DNA from: an uncultured Prevotellaceae bacterium | Lineage (GTDB): Bacteria > Bacteroidota > Bacteroidia > Bacteroidales > Muribaculaceae | Direction: 5' to 3' | Assembly (NCBI GenBank): GCA_905207705.1 | Contig: CAJLMA010000002.1 | Coordinates: 372,001 to 436,000 of the forward strand | Length of the DNA stretch: 64,000 nt | Shown here: in pieces, positions 1-9,080 of the stretch | Layout: each line of letters starts with the position of its first letter | Numbering within the stretch: position 1 is the stretch's first letter | Notes under the pieces: generated by a model | Database searches by the model: none | What the model was told of the DNA's origin: nothing | The model's input: only the letters and a program-made list of their open reading frames with translations | Made by a program: the position numbers and the translations under genes

Positions 1-2319
1 CGGCACTTGCATTATCTGGTCGGTAACGTCCTGATAGCTGTATGTGTAATCGAGACGCAAGCGGTCGTTGAAGAATACGAGATCCACGCCCGCCTCGACA
101 TTCTTGGTGTTCTGAGGCTTGAGGTTTTCGTCATAAGCCAAGAAGTATGGCACATAAGTTCCTGTTCCGTTAAACGGATATGTCAACGGATAACCAAGAT
201 ACATACCGTTACCATAAGTCGGTGTATAATAGAAATTATCCATGTATCCGCCGGCCTGACCCACTTGGGCAAACGAAGTACGCAACTTACCGAATGTCAA
301 CACTTGGTTGTTGTTCAACTTGGGCAATTGCGTGAACACCCACGACAATGAAACCGAAGGATAGAAGAAGCTACGGCTTCCGCGAGGCATTGACGACAAC
401 CAGTCGTTACGGCCTGTAACCGACAAGTACAGCATGTCTTTCCACGACAAGTTTGCGCTGCCAAACACACCTATGGTCCTTTCGGCATAAGTCACTTCCG
501 ATGAAGTGAACGACGTAGCATTTGAAATAGTCGGCATACCATAGAAGTTGAAACCAGTTCCTGTATACTCCCATTGACGCGATTGTTCATGGTTGATTTC
601 ATTACCCACCATCACATCAAGTGCCCAGTCTTCACCAAAACGTGCCGACAAATTGGCTGTCAACAAGTTGTTGAACGTATTGTTTGTCACACCTTTGTTG
701 GTAATGTTACCTTGCGAATAGCTTGCCGACCCATATTCGTCGACTTCGCTGTTGTCGTTGGTGTAAACATCAAGACCGGCTTGCTCGCGAATGTGGAAAT
801 CGGTAACATTTGCCCACTCGATTTTAGGACGATATTCCAAATAAGCATTTCCGAAAACACGGTTGGTGTGTTGCAGATACTCATTGTTTTCTGCCCACCA
901 GTAAGGGTTGTTGAATGAGGGCGAACGGAACAGCGTCTGGGAAGAAGGATCTCCCGGCATGTGATAAGGAACGCCGGCAAGGTCATATTCGGCCGGAGCC
1001 GTGTACACCACATTTATGATACCCGAGTTGCCAACAGGAGCCGAGTTGATTTTAGTGCTTGTATAGTTTACCGAGAATCCAGTCTTCCATTCGGGAGCTA
1101 TGGTCCAGTCAACCAAGCCGCGCGCTCCCCAACGATCCATTCCGGTTGACGGAACTACGCCATCTTGGTGAGCGTTGCTCAAGCTGAACGAATAACTTGC
1201 TTCACCTATGTTTTGAGAAATGTTCACGGTTGTGTTTTCTGTGAATCCTGTGCCAAAGAAATCAGAAACGTTGTCGTGAACCGTAGGCACCACCCAACCC
1301 GAGCCGTTACCATATCCGGCCGAAGCATAAGTAGGATTGTAGTACATGCCTGCATATTTATGAGTGTCGCCACCGTTATATCTGTTAGCCACATTACCGC
1401 CATAATTCGGATCGTTTGGCAATTGGCTTATTTCAGGACCCCATGTCATTGAATTTGAAGGGCTATAACTTCCACCAACACCCTGAGCGTAAATCGATTG
1501 ATGGTTGAATTGCCTTGAAACGACATCTGCGCTGAAGTTAGAAGTCAATGTAACCCTTGGCTTCCCTTTTTCACCCGAACCGCGCTTTGTCGTTATGACG
1601 ATAACGCCGTTAGAAGCCCTGATACCATAAAGAGCTGCGGCAGCCTGGCCTTTCAACACGTTGATTGATTCTATATCTTCGGGATTTATATCTATCGCAC
1701 GTTGAGAATATGTGGTACCGCTCACTGCATCATTATTATAATTGCGGAAATCCGACTCAGTGCTGACAGGCATGCCGTCAATCACATACAACGGCTGGTT
1801 GGACTGTTCAAACGAACGAGCTCCGCGTATTACAATATTAGTGGAAGCGCCCGGCATTCCCGATGACGGACGGATGTCAACACCCGAAATCTTGCCATTG
1901 ATTGCATTGGCAAGGTCGGTAGTGCCTCGCGTGTTCAACTCGTCAGACTTCAAATCCTGAACAGCATAACCCAAAGCCTTGCGGTCGCGCTTCATACCAA
2001 AAGCAGTAACGACAACTTCATCCAACTCGGTCGAACTGTCGGACATCTTTACGGTCATTCCATCGACGGCTTCAACAGTCTGCGATGTCATTCCAACGTA
2101 TGACACATTCAATTCTGATACTCCATCTTGCAATTTAATTGTGAAATTTCCGTCGAAATCGGTAGCAGTCCCACCACCTCCTCCTACAGGCATGACAGTG
2201 GCACCGATAAGCGGCTCCCCATCAAGCTCATACACAACTTTCCCATTTATTACGCGATCGGCATACGCGCTCAAACAAATACAGAAAGTTGCAAAAACCA
2301 TTAAAACAATCTTTCTCAT
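1..2319 (-). CDS. SusC/RagA-family TonB-dependent outer membrane receptor (partial)
   Basis: The first 773 codons of a large TonB-linked outer membrane receptor; the gene runs off the left edge. It starts with a signal peptide (MRKIVLMVFATFCICLSA), then a carboxypeptidase-regulatory-like beta domain (VINGKVVYELDGEPLIGA to about residue 75), then the plug with the SusC/RagA signature VIRGARSF and LYVIDGMPV, then beta-barrel strands. An unusual GGGGG run sits in the first domain where family members usually have a Thr/Asn-rich turn. Such receptors import glycans or peptides with a SusD-type lipoprotein; a susD partner would lie beyond the window. The start fits a perfect promoter 45 bases upstream. 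The substrate cannot be read from the sequence. Confidence 0.93.
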   Translation of the reverse strand, partial: MRKIVLMVFATFCICLSAYADRVINGKVVYELDGEPLIGATVMPVGGGGGTATDFDGNFTIKLQDGVSELNVSYVGMTSQTVEAVDGMTVKMSDSSTELDEVVVTAFGMKRDRKALGYAVQDLKSDELNTRGTTDLANAINGKISGVDIRPSSGMPGASTNIVIRGARSFEQSNQPLYVIDGMPVSTESDFRNYNNDAVSGTTYSQRAIDINPEDIESINVLKGQAAAALYGIRASNGVIVITTKRGSGEKGKPRVTLTSNFSADVVSRQFNHQSIYAQGVGGSYSPSNSMTWGPEISQLPNDPNYGGNVANRYNGGDTHKYAGMYYNPTYASAGYGNGSGWVVPTVHDNVSDFFGTGFTENTTVNISQNIGEASYSFSLSNAHQDGVVPSTGMDRWGARGLVDWTIAPEWKTGFSVNYTSTKINSAPVGNSGIINVVYTAPAEYDLAGVPYHMPGDPSSQTLFRSPSFNNPYWWAENNEYLQHTNRVFGNAYLEYRPKIEWANVTDFHIREQAGLDVYTNDNSEVDEYGSASYSQGNITNKGVTNNTFNNLLTANLSARFGEDWALDVMVGNEINHEQSRQWEYTGTGFNFYGMPTISNATSFTSSEVTYAERTIGVFGSANLSWKDMLYLSVTGRNDWLSSMPRGSRSFFYPSVSLSWVFTQLPKLNNNQVLTFGKLRTSFAQVGQAGGYMDNFYYTPTYGNGMYLGYPLTYPFNGTGTYVPYFLAYDENLKPQNTKNVEAGVDLVFFNDRLRLDYTYSYQDVTDQIMQVP

Positions 2320-2363
2320 CTAAATTCTAAATTTAACTAAATATTCTGTATCGTTTTGGAGCG

Positions 2364-2396
2364 CAAAGTTATATTATTATACCATCATGTTGCAAA
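2364..2396 (-). promoter_or_regulatory. Bacteroidetes promoter for the SusC-like receptor
   Basis: On the minus strand TTTG (2393-2396), 21 bases, then TAACTTTG (2364-2371), a full match to the Bacteroidetes primary sigma consensus. The predicted transcription start leaves a leader of about 40 bases before the ATG at 2319. Confidence 0.75.
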
Positions 2397-2685
2397 TAAA
2401 TCTAAAACATTAACTTTTTGTCTACAAATAGGCTTTTTTTTTACAATATGATATTTTATAACCGATTTTGCGCCACTTAAAATTTCAAACTTGGAATTTA
2501 ACAGAGTTTTTTTAAGCGCAACTACTTACCTCGTTTTTATTACACACTGAATAAAAGCTGGTTACCCAACTCCACTTATTGCCGTAAATACTTTTTAAAC
2601 GAAAAACTGATATAAGTCAGAATCAACTCAATAAAAAACCACAATGTTAATATTTAACATACATATTGTTAATTAATGTCATGCA

Positions 2686-2705
2686 AATATGTTGTATAAC
2701 ATATT
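2686..2705. repeat. Perfect inverted repeat, possible operator
   Basis: AATATGTT, four bases (GTAT), then AACATATT: 8-base arms with perfect symmetry in a divergent intergenic region. There is no T-run and no gene end nearby, so it looks more like a protein-binding site than a terminator. It could be chance in AT-rich DNA. Confidence 0.4.
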
Positions 2706-2763
2706 CTGACTCCTTGTTCCTTTCCCCGTCTGCGAATTGTCGTTCTTGGCATGAATTTTAATA

Positions 2764-2783
2764 TAATGTGACATAATGCGACA
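2764..2783. repeat. Abutting 10-base direct repeat, possible regulator site
   Basis: TAATGTGACA is followed immediately by TAATGCGACA (one mismatch). GTGAC at 2768-2772 also has an inverted partner GTCAC at 2786-2790. It lies about 100 bases upstream of the acidic repeat protein start. Function unknown. Confidence 0.35.
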
Positions 2784-2881
2784 AGGTCACAAAAGCAACA
2801 CTAAGTTAAAAAATCAATACATACACACTTCTGTGTTCTTTTTTAGTACTTTAGCAAAAACATTCTAATCAAAACGAAGTC

Positions 2882-3256
2882 ATGAAACGTTTAACAACAA
2901 TTGCCGTTATTATTTTGTTCGCAACTGGATACACACTTTGTGGTGCGACTCCTGTCAAAACAAATGAAAATGTGATAGCATTATATGCTTCAGAACACGA
3001 ACCCGATGAAAATGAATGGGAAGAAGATGAAGATGAACCGGATGAAAATGAGCCGGATGAGGATGAATATGAACCCGACGAAAACGAGCCGGATGAAAAC
3101 GAGCAATGGGAACATCGTCGGCACAGGGACAAAAGATATGACGGCGACAGGCACCGTGACAGGCACGACCGCCATTATCCTCACCGTGACAGGCATGATG
3201 ACGAATACGAGCCCGACGAGGACGAGCCTGATGAAAATGAACCCGACGAATTCTAA
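2882..3256 (+). CDS. Small secreted acidic repeat protein with a His/Arg-rich core
   Basis: A 124-residue protein of no family I recognise. Residues 1-21 form a signal peptide ending in LCGA; the Cys lacks a proper lipobox, so cleavage by signal peptidase I is more likely than lipidation. Residues 39-74 are degenerate repeats of EPDENEPDE. Residues 77-107 switch to a basic, His-rich block (HRRHRDKRYDGDRHRDRHD and on). The end returns to EPDE-type repeats and stops in EF. The repeat units use different synonymous codons (GAA/GAG, CCG/CCC, GAT/GAC), so the protein pattern looks maintained rather than freshly duplicated. Metal or cation binding at the cell surface is possible. It is transcribed alone and followed by a strong hairpin. 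Confidence 0.75.
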   Translation: MKRLTTIAVIILFATGYTLCGATPVKTNENVIALYASEHEPDENEWEEDEDEPDENEPDEDEYEPDENEPDENEQWEHRRHRDKRYDGDRHRDRHDRHYPHRDRHDDEYEPDEDEPDENEPDEF

Positions 3257-3282
3257 TGCATCATAAAAAGCCAATCAACAAA

Positions 3283-3333
3283 AAAAATCAATCCTGCCTT
3301 GCTGAAATTTCAAGCACGACAGGATTGATTTTT
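3283..3333. terminator. Bidirectional terminator between the acidic protein and dus
   Basis: AAAAATCAATCCTG (3283-3296) pairs with CAGGATTGATTTTT (3320-3333), with a shorter inner TGCT/AGCA stem. A-run on one side and T-run on the other let it act for both converging genes. Confidence 0.85.
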
Positions 3334-3349
3334 ATCCTTATGGAAAAAC

Positions 3350-4261
3350 TTACTCGTTCATGTGTGACCAAAACTGCCCTACCGCGACTTCATAGTCGCT
3401 CAGTCGGTGGCATTTAAGAATCTTCTTGCGCAACTTTCGGTCCTCGCCAGCCATAAAATACTCCCAGAATGCATGCATTTTAAGCACCAATTGATGTTCA
3501 TCGTATATTTCGGAATAACCGGAAAAAAGGATATCGTAAAATCGCTTTTTCTTTTCCATCGATTCATCCTTAGACGGCAATCCAGGCTCGATAAGCAGCC
3601 CTCGGCCAATCATTATGCCGTGCAAATGCGGAAATAATGATTCAATATGAGCCACATCATCGGCCGAGCGTATATCTCCATTGTAAACAACAGGCCACTT
3701 AGACAAATGGTAAAACTTGGTAAACCGCCAGTAATCAATTTCACCTCCGTATTGCTGTCGAGCCGTGCGCGGATGCACGGTAACATGTATTGGACGCAAC
3801 ATGTCGAGCAATGGCAATATGGCTTCCCATTCATCGGCCGACTCCATGCCAAGACGCATCTTTACCGAATATCGCACATTTGCAATCGCCGACAACGCCT
3901 TAAACAACGCCATGACCTCGTCGGCATAAGGAAGCATTCCGGCCCCTTGATGCTTGCGAGTGACAGGAGGGAAAGGACATCCTAAATTAACATCCACTTC
4001 CTCATATCCCATTTCTGCGATTTTATCGACAATCTTCACCGCATCAACGTGCCTGCATGACAACAATTGCGGCACCAACCTGACATCGATGTTGTTATAC
4101 TCATGTGAAATGTCACGCAAATCTTTCTTGCGGAAATCCCCCTTTTCAAGTCGCATGAATGGACTATAATAACGCCAAATACAATCACCGTACACCTTAC
4201 GATGCGCATTGCGCCACACATAATCGGTATACCCTTGCAACGGAGCCGCGAATATCTTCAT
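3350..4261 (-). CDS. tRNA-dihydrouridine synthase family protein
   Basis: A 303-residue FMN-dependent TIM-barrel enzyme that reduces uridine to dihydrouridine in tRNA D-loops. The N-terminus (KIFAAPLQGYTDYVWRNAH) is the usual flavin-binding opening. The catalytic Cys95 sits in DVNLGCPFPPV, and KMRLG with the later VYNGDI and IMIGRGLLIEPGL segments match FMN phosphate-binding parts of the family. It is slightly short for DusB, and I cannot assign the exact subfamily. It is the last gene of an operon: its ATG lies 6 bases after the stop of the DUF5723 barrel gene, an odd partner for a tRNA modification enzyme. Confidence 0.93.
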   Translation of the reverse strand: MKIFAAPLQGYTDYVWRNAHRKVYGDCIWRYYSPFMRLEKGDFRKKDLRDISHEYNNIDVRLVPQLLSCRHVDAVKIVDKIAEMGYEEVDVNLGCPFPPVTRKHQGAGMLPYADEVMALFKALSAIANVRYSVKMRLGMESADEWEAILPLLDMLRPIHVTVHPRTARQQYGGEIDYWRFTKFYHLSKWPVVYNGDIRSADDVAHIESLFPHLHGIMIGRGLLIEPGLPSKDESMEKKKRFYDILFSGYSEIYDEHQLVLKMHAFWEYFMAGEDRKLRKKILKCHRLSDYEVAVGQFWSHMNE

Positions 4262-4267
4262 GAGTGG

Positions 4268-5626
4268 TCAAAAATTAAAGCTCAATCCCATTCCGAAATT
4301 AAACTTCACCGCATTAACAGGCCCAAGCTGCTTACTATACTTGCCAATGAAAGAATCAATGCCTATAAAGAAATTTACCGCCTTGGGGTGAAAATTAAGC
4401 ACAGCACCCATCGAACTCCTTACATTGGAAACCGAGCCGTTGATTGCGGCATTAAACCAAGATGTCGGCCGGAAATTTGCCGAAAGCATTCCTTCTCCCC
4501 AAACTTTTGGTGCTCCAAGACGCACCGAAGCAAGAAGGCCGAATGAGATCTTGTTGTCCAATATGCCATATTCACCGCCGGCTCGAATGGTGGTGCAAAG
4601 CGATGTAGTATTGCCGGCTTTGCCTCCGTCGCTAAACTCGCCCATGGCTTTCAAGTTGTCCCATATTTCATCGGCTGCATCGTCAAAGTCGTTACTGCCG
4701 TCAGGATTATCCTCGGCTCCTATGTTATCGAATCCGTCATACACAAATTCATTATTACGGTTCTCGGCCACCGAGCAATTTTTCCACGATATGAATCCTA
4801 TGTCAGTTATTGCAAGCGACACCGTAGCAGCTTCGTTTATGCGATATACAGCTCCGAGATCAATGCCAAGCCCATAGCCTGCCACACCGAAATTATCAAA
4901 TTCAAAGTCGGATATGTTTCCATCCTCATCATATACGAAATTCAATCCTTTTGAACCTGCCAGCGTACCACGACCGTTTATTCGCCACTGCTCGTCCGAC
5001 ATGTATATACGCATGTTCTTTACATCGGCCTTAGCATACAATCCTCCGAATAGCAACTTCACCTTCGCGCCCACCGACAACTTGGCATCTATGTCACGGG
5101 CATGTCCGAACGCGAGCTCGACATAATTTTGCGATTGCGCATTCATATTGTCTATATTGTATTCAGTCGCGCTCGCCACCTGACCTCCCTTCAAGAAAGC
5201 AAACAACTCTTTAGGCAGATATGCCCCCGTCTGGCTCCGCATCGAGATTCCGAATGTGTTTGTCCCTCCCCATTTATTAAAGCCAAAGTTAATGATATTT
5301 ATGTTGATATCAGCCTCGATTATATTGGTCGATTTAAATTTTGACATGGCATCTTCAATAGATATGTCGGGATGCATGAAAGTCAGCATCTCATTGCCTT
5401 GTGGATAAAAAAATGTACCGACACCCACATTAGAATTGGCCATGACATTCAAGTTGCCAAGCAACGGGAAAGTAACATATCCGCTCTCCGACGTAAACGC
5501 CGGATTCAATAAATTACGCTGATTATTGCCTTCGAGGAAATAAAGCGAATGCAACGTTTGAGCATTTGAAACAGCCGCAACTGCCGCGATGACCGCCGAT
5601 ATGATAATTCTTTTTATTTTTTTCAT
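4268..5626 (-). CDS. DUF5723 family outer membrane beta-barrel protein
   Basis: A 452-residue exported protein. It has a signal peptide (MKKIKRIIISAVIAAVAAVS, then NAQ), an N-terminal NQRNLLNPAF segment typical of DUF5723 and PorV/FadL-like Bacteroidetes barrels, alternating beta strands rich in Gly and aromatics, and a C-terminal GMGLSFNF ending in Phe, as barrel proteins recognised by BamA do. Function is unknown. A GTG at 5644 in the same frame would overlap the upstream stop as GTGA and add six residues; I prefer the ATG at 5626 because it starts cleanly at the signal peptide. It lies between a lipoprotein gene and dus in one operon and probably works with the lipoprotein. Confidence 0.85.
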   Translation of the reverse strand: MKKIKRIIISAVIAAVAAVSNAQTLHSLYFLEGNNQRNLLNPAFTSESGYVTFPLLGNLNVMANSNVGVGTFFYPQGNEMLTFMHPDISIEDAMSKFKSTNIIEADININIINFGFNKWGGTNTFGISMRSQTGAYLPKELFAFLKGGQVASATEYNIDNMNAQSQNYVELAFGHARDIDAKLSVGAKVKLLFGGLYAKADVKNMRIYMSDEQWRINGRGTLAGSKGLNFVYDEDGNISDFEFDNFGVAGYGLGIDLGAVYRINEAATVSLAITDIGFISWKNCSVAENRNNEFVYDGFDNIGAEDNPDGSNDFDDAADEIWDNLKAMGEFSDGGKAGNTTSLCTTIRAGGEYGILDNKISFGLLASVRLGAPKVWGEGMLSANFRPTSWFNAAINGSVSNVRSSMGAVLNFHPKAVNFFIGIDSFIGKYSKQLGPVNAVKFNFGMGLSFNF

Positions 5627-5640
5627 AAGATGCCGTTTTT

Positions 5641-7323
5641 TCACAATTCAAGATTTATACCTTCAGGAATTTCCACAAAAATGTCTTTAATTAGCAAAAA
5701 TTGCTTTGGCCGAAGTGTAATATTGCTGCCTGATGCCGCACTTACGGTATAAACAATCTTTTCGAGACGTTCCAAGTCGTTCGACCCGTCAAGTTCGGTC
5801 AAGACTATTTCCAACTCGTTAACCGATTCTCCACCATCGACTGCCGACGCAAACCGGAATTTTCCCAAATCGACATCTATTCCTGTCAACTCATCACCCA
5901 TTATATCATACAACTTCACCGAAGCAACCAAATCAGCACCGATTGAAGAAACACCGGTAGCCTTGACAACAAGCTTGTCGGTCTTATCGGCCACATCTTC
6001 AAGGTCCGACAGAAGGTCGGTAATGGAATCGGTATATGCAATATTCAGGTTCTTAAACCTGAAAGGGATGACAGCTTTATAATCAGCCACTACTTCATAT
6101 TCTCGTTCAAGATTTATTGCCTGGCTGCTGTTTTCGCTTGCAAGGGTCATATTATCCGATTGAATGGATATTCTTTCCGGCATGAACGAAAACAAATCGG
6201 CAATGTCGGGGTTAACTACCATGGTATAACCTTGAACACTTGCATCCACATTAGTTATGAGGATGTTATTTGTTGATGGTTCCGCCACAAATGACACCGA
6301 AGCATCCGAATAATTCTTGCTGTCGCTTGACATTAGATTCATATTCACCATGCAAGGGATCTCTGTGGGATTCACCAAGTCGAGATATACATTAACCTCT
6401 TCGGGAGAGAAAGAAGTTTCGCCTGTGCGCAAAAAATCGGGAATACCATTTATCGCAATCTCAGTGTTCAAATTAGCATCTGTGTCGAACACTCCCGATA
6501 TGGCCGAAGCCGTGACGGTATTGGCAGTACTGTAATTGAAATTCAAATCAAGAAGGCCTCCGGCAACATCTCCGTAAGTCTTGATGCTGCAATCTGACGT
6601 GATGAGCATGGCATCGTTTATTTTCAAGTACTTCCGGCCATTCTCGCCTGTCACCACATATTCCGACTGCTCGCAGTCGCTTATGTCAAAAGCGGCAAGG
6701 CCTATTTCCAGCTCAGCCCTCGGCATCGCACTTGTCAACGTCACGCATTCTTGCTTGAACGCGCTGGTACCGTCGCTTGTCTTGACAAAATCAGGGAAAG
6801 AGACAGTGAGGTTGGTAAGTGCTATTTCTTCCACTCCGACAGGAAACGGATCAATCGAGATGTCCAACGTCGTCTGCACTACACCGCCCGAAAATGTAAT
6901 AGCATACAAAGCCGTAACCTCCTCGGGCAACTGCTCATAAATATCATACCGTCCTTCCGAATTGACATCGCCAAGCTCGTATTCGCCACCTGCCACGCTC
7001 ACCGACGGCATGCTCAAGTAGACATGCCTCAACTCCGGCGTTATTCCATCTACCGACACGCCGTCCAACGGACCTATCGAAGCCCGTGTATTTCCACTCG
7101 ACACTACCTCGTATATTCCATTGTTTTCCACGAGCGTTTCTGACTCTTCAATTACACGGTCAACATAAATCGTATCGGTTTTCCCGACCGGAATCCTGAA
7201 TTGCGACCCGATTTGTATTGTACCGTCAATTTCCTTGGACAGATCATATTCGGTATCACAAGAGGCAAGGAACAGGCACAGAATGGCCGCACCCGATAAC
7301 ACATGCGTAAATTCTCTCAACAT
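5641..7323 (-). CDS. Large lipoprotein of unknown function
   Basis: A 560-residue lipoprotein. The signal ends in the lipobox LASC with Cys22, followed by acidic DTEYD, which resembles the surface-export signals of Bacteroidetes lipoproteins. The rest is beta-rich, with repeated stretches such as VSVDGITPELRHVYLSMPSV and DFSEGG-free Ser/Thr/Asp-rich strands, and no catalytic motif that I recognise. It opens an operon with the DUF5723 barrel gene and dus. Its stop touches or overlaps the next start, so translation is probably coupled. On the minus strand TATTTTTG at 7362-7369 is a good minus-7 box about 40 bases upstream; no clear minus-33 box is visible. A surface lipoprotein paired with its own barrel is a reasonable guess. 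Confidence 0.75.
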   Translation of the reverse strand: MLREFTHVLSGAAILCLFLASCDTEYDLSKEIDGTIQIGSQFRIPVGKTDTIYVDRVIEESETLVENNGIYEVVSSGNTRASIGPLDGVSVDGITPELRHVYLSMPSVSVAGGEYELGDVNSEGRYDIYEQLPEEVTALYAITFSGGVVQTTLDISIDPFPVGVEEIALTNLTVSFPDFVKTSDGTSAFKQECVTLTSAMPRAELEIGLAAFDISDCEQSEYVVTGENGRKYLKINDAMLITSDCSIKTYGDVAGGLLDLNFNYSTANTVTASAISGVFDTDANLNTEIAINGIPDFLRTGETSFSPEEVNVYLDLVNPTEIPCMVNMNLMSSDSKNYSDASVSFVAEPSTNNILITNVDASVQGYTMVVNPDIADLFSFMPERISIQSDNMTLASENSSQAINLEREYEVVADYKAVIPFRFKNLNIAYTDSITDLLSDLEDVADKTDKLVVKATGVSSIGADLVASVKLYDIMGDELTGIDVDLGKFRFASAVDGGESVNELEIVLTELDGSNDLERLEKIVYTVSAASGSNITLRPKQFLLIKDIFVEIPEGINLEL

Positions 7324-7611
7324 AACGATAACGTATATTTAAAATATTATTAATCTTACCACAAAAATAAAAAAGCACCCTGTCAACTGATTAAGATTTG
7401 CTAAAATATGCTACAAATATATATTTCTTTTTTGTTTTAACAAAACTTATACATACTTTTAATGCCTAAAACAAAATAGAGTTTATACAAGGGATATTGC
7501 GACTTTGAGAACTTATTTGAAAAAACTTTAAATTCTCAGTTTTTTAATGAGGCATCTTAAACTATTGTCCGATGCCCTTATCTAAACAATAAAGATTAAA
7601 TTAAAAGGATT

Positions 7612-9045
7612 ATGAAATTACGACAATTTGCACTTCTGAGTTTGGCAGTCGCATTCACACACAGTGCGATTGCACAGAACCATGACGACATATACTATGA
7701 CAGCTCCAAGGACGAGAAAAAAAACGTAACCGGGGATGCAAAAGAGAATGTTGTCATAGTCGACGTAAATCCCGAAAACATCAATCAGGATGTGGTATTT
7801 GACTATTTCTCCGACGACCAAACGGCCAATTGGCACAACAACATCGTCGAGAACAGAGATGTTGACGAATACAACCGGCGCGACGTTTCTCTCGTGCAAG
7901 ATTCCCTGCTTGCCGGCGACACAATCAGCATCGACACGACAATGATGAGTGGCGACTCGTTCCAATACACAGAACGCATCAGGCGTTTCCACAACCCCGA
8001 CATCATAATAGAATCAAATGATGACGAACTCGTCGACCTATATGTATATACCCGACCCGAGGTCAACTTGGTAATAGGCACGCCCACTTATTATGTAAGC
8101 CCGTTCTCATCCGGATTATACTTCAGCAGCTGGGCTTATGATCCTTGGTTCTATGACTTTTATTATCCATGGTACGATCCTTGGTATTACAGGCCTTCAT
8201 GGTACTGGAGCTGGAGTTGGTGGGGACCAAGCTGGTGGGGACCAAGTTACCACATTCATTATCACTACCACGGGTATCCGGGACCGGTATTCAACCACCG
8301 CCCGGCAACTTGGGCTTCAAGCGGACGGCACAACATTGGTTATCGCGGCAACCGCCCGATAGGCAGTACTTCACGCCCTGGATATGCAACCGGCAGCCAC
8401 CGCCCCGGAACTGGCAATCAAGCCGGATTCAACAATAATTCGGGCGGACATCGACGTGCACAAGCCATAAGCGACAATAGCTCGCGCCGTCAAGTTTATA
8501 CCGGGAACAAATCCATCCAAAACAATCGATTGAATGTAAACGGCAGTCAAGTAAACAGGTATATTGCACGCACCAACAGGCTGAAAACCGTGAACAACCG
8601 TGTGAACGTCTCATCCTCGGCATCTCGCACGCCCGGGGCTGTGAACAGCAACCGTGTCACCGCTACTGCTGCTAATGGGAATGCACTGCAACACCGACGC
8701 ACCATATCTTCATCGACAATAAACCGAGGCTCAGCCGGTAATCGCATACAAACTCGCACTAACCGCATAAATCGCAACACTTCGACAAGATACTCCGGAA
8801 CAAGGCAGACTTACAACGGAGCATCCCAATCAAGATTCAATTCCAACCGAAGCAGTTTCTACCGTAACAACAGCTCCCGTGTAATAAACAACCAGACTCG
8901 CACGCGTTCATTCAACCGCAACACATCGAGGCCGGCCTACAATCGTAGCAGCAGTTTCCGCTCGGTACCTAAAAGCAGCGGTGTTTCACGCGGAGGAGCT
9001 ATGCGCAGCAGCGGTCGTGCCGGAGGTGGCGGACATCGCAGATAA
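7612..9045 (+). CDS. Secreted Trp/Tyr-rich and Asn/Arg/Ser-rich protein
   Basis: A 477-residue exported protein of unknown function. The signal peptide is MKLRQFALLSLAVAFTHSAIA, cut before QNHDD. Residues 30-140 are acidic and contain DVVFDYFSDDQTANWHNNIV-like sequence. Residues 165-225 are extremely aromatic, with YDPWFYDFYYPWYDPWYYRP and then WWGPSWWGPS followed by HIHYHYHGYPG. Residues 240-477 are a low-complexity, strongly basic Asn/Arg/Ser/Gly tail ending in GGGGHRR. This resembles structural or matrix-like envelope proteins seen as hypotheticals in Bacteroidetes. It precedes the FadL-like gene by 35 bases and probably shares its transcript. No perfect promoter is seen; the best minus-7-like element is CGACTTTG at 7500-7507. 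Confidence 0.78.
   Translation: MKLRQFALLSLAVAFTHSAIAQNHDDIYYDSSKDEKKNVTGDAKENVVIVDVNPENINQDVVFDYFSDDQTANWHNNIVENRDVDEYNRRDVSLVQDSLLAGDTISIDTTMMSGDSFQYTERIRRFHNPDIIIESNDDELVDLYVYTRPEVNLVIGTPTYYVSPFSSGLYFSSWAYDPWFYDFYYPWYDPWYYRPSWYWSWSWWGPSWWGPSYHIHYHYHGYPGPVFNHRPATWASSGRHNIGYRGNRPIGSTSRPGYATGSHRPGTGNQAGFNNNSGGHRRAQAISDNSSRRQVYTGNKSIQNNRLNVNGSQVNRYIARTNRLKTVNNRVNVSSSASRTPGAVNSNRVTATAANGNALQHRRTISSSTINRGSAGNRIQTRTNRINRNTSTRYSGTRQTYNGASQSRFNSNRSSFYRNNSSRVINNQTRTRSFNRNTSRPAYNRSSSFRSVPKSSGVSRGGAMRSSGRAGGGGHRR
8218..8247 (+). repeat. 15-base tandem duplication encoding WWGPS twice
   Basis: TGGTGGGGACCAAG plus C, then the same plus T, in frame with the aromatic protein. One synonymous difference suggests a fairly recent in-frame duplication. 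Confidence 0.9.
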
Positions 9046-9080
9046 GTTTATAGATTTATGTCTTCTCAAAAATCTGAATC

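Larger units (their letters stand above)
2320..2881. other. 562-base AT-rich divergent intergenic region
   Basis: No gene is seen here. The region separates the SusC-like receptor (minus) from the acidic repeat protein (plus). It holds the receptor promoter (2364-2396), a perfect inverted repeat (2686-2705), an abutting direct repeat (2764-2783) and a weak plus-strand minus-7-like element, TACTTTAG at 2847-2854, upstream of the acidic protein. Its length suggests regulated expression of one or both flanking genes. Confidence 0.6.

Noticed and set aside
2869..3132. Minus-strand Ser/Gly-rich reading frame opposite the acidic repeat protein
   Set aside because: It mirrors the acidic repeats on the other strand and has no promoter or signal of its own; the plus-strand protein has a signal peptide and terminator.
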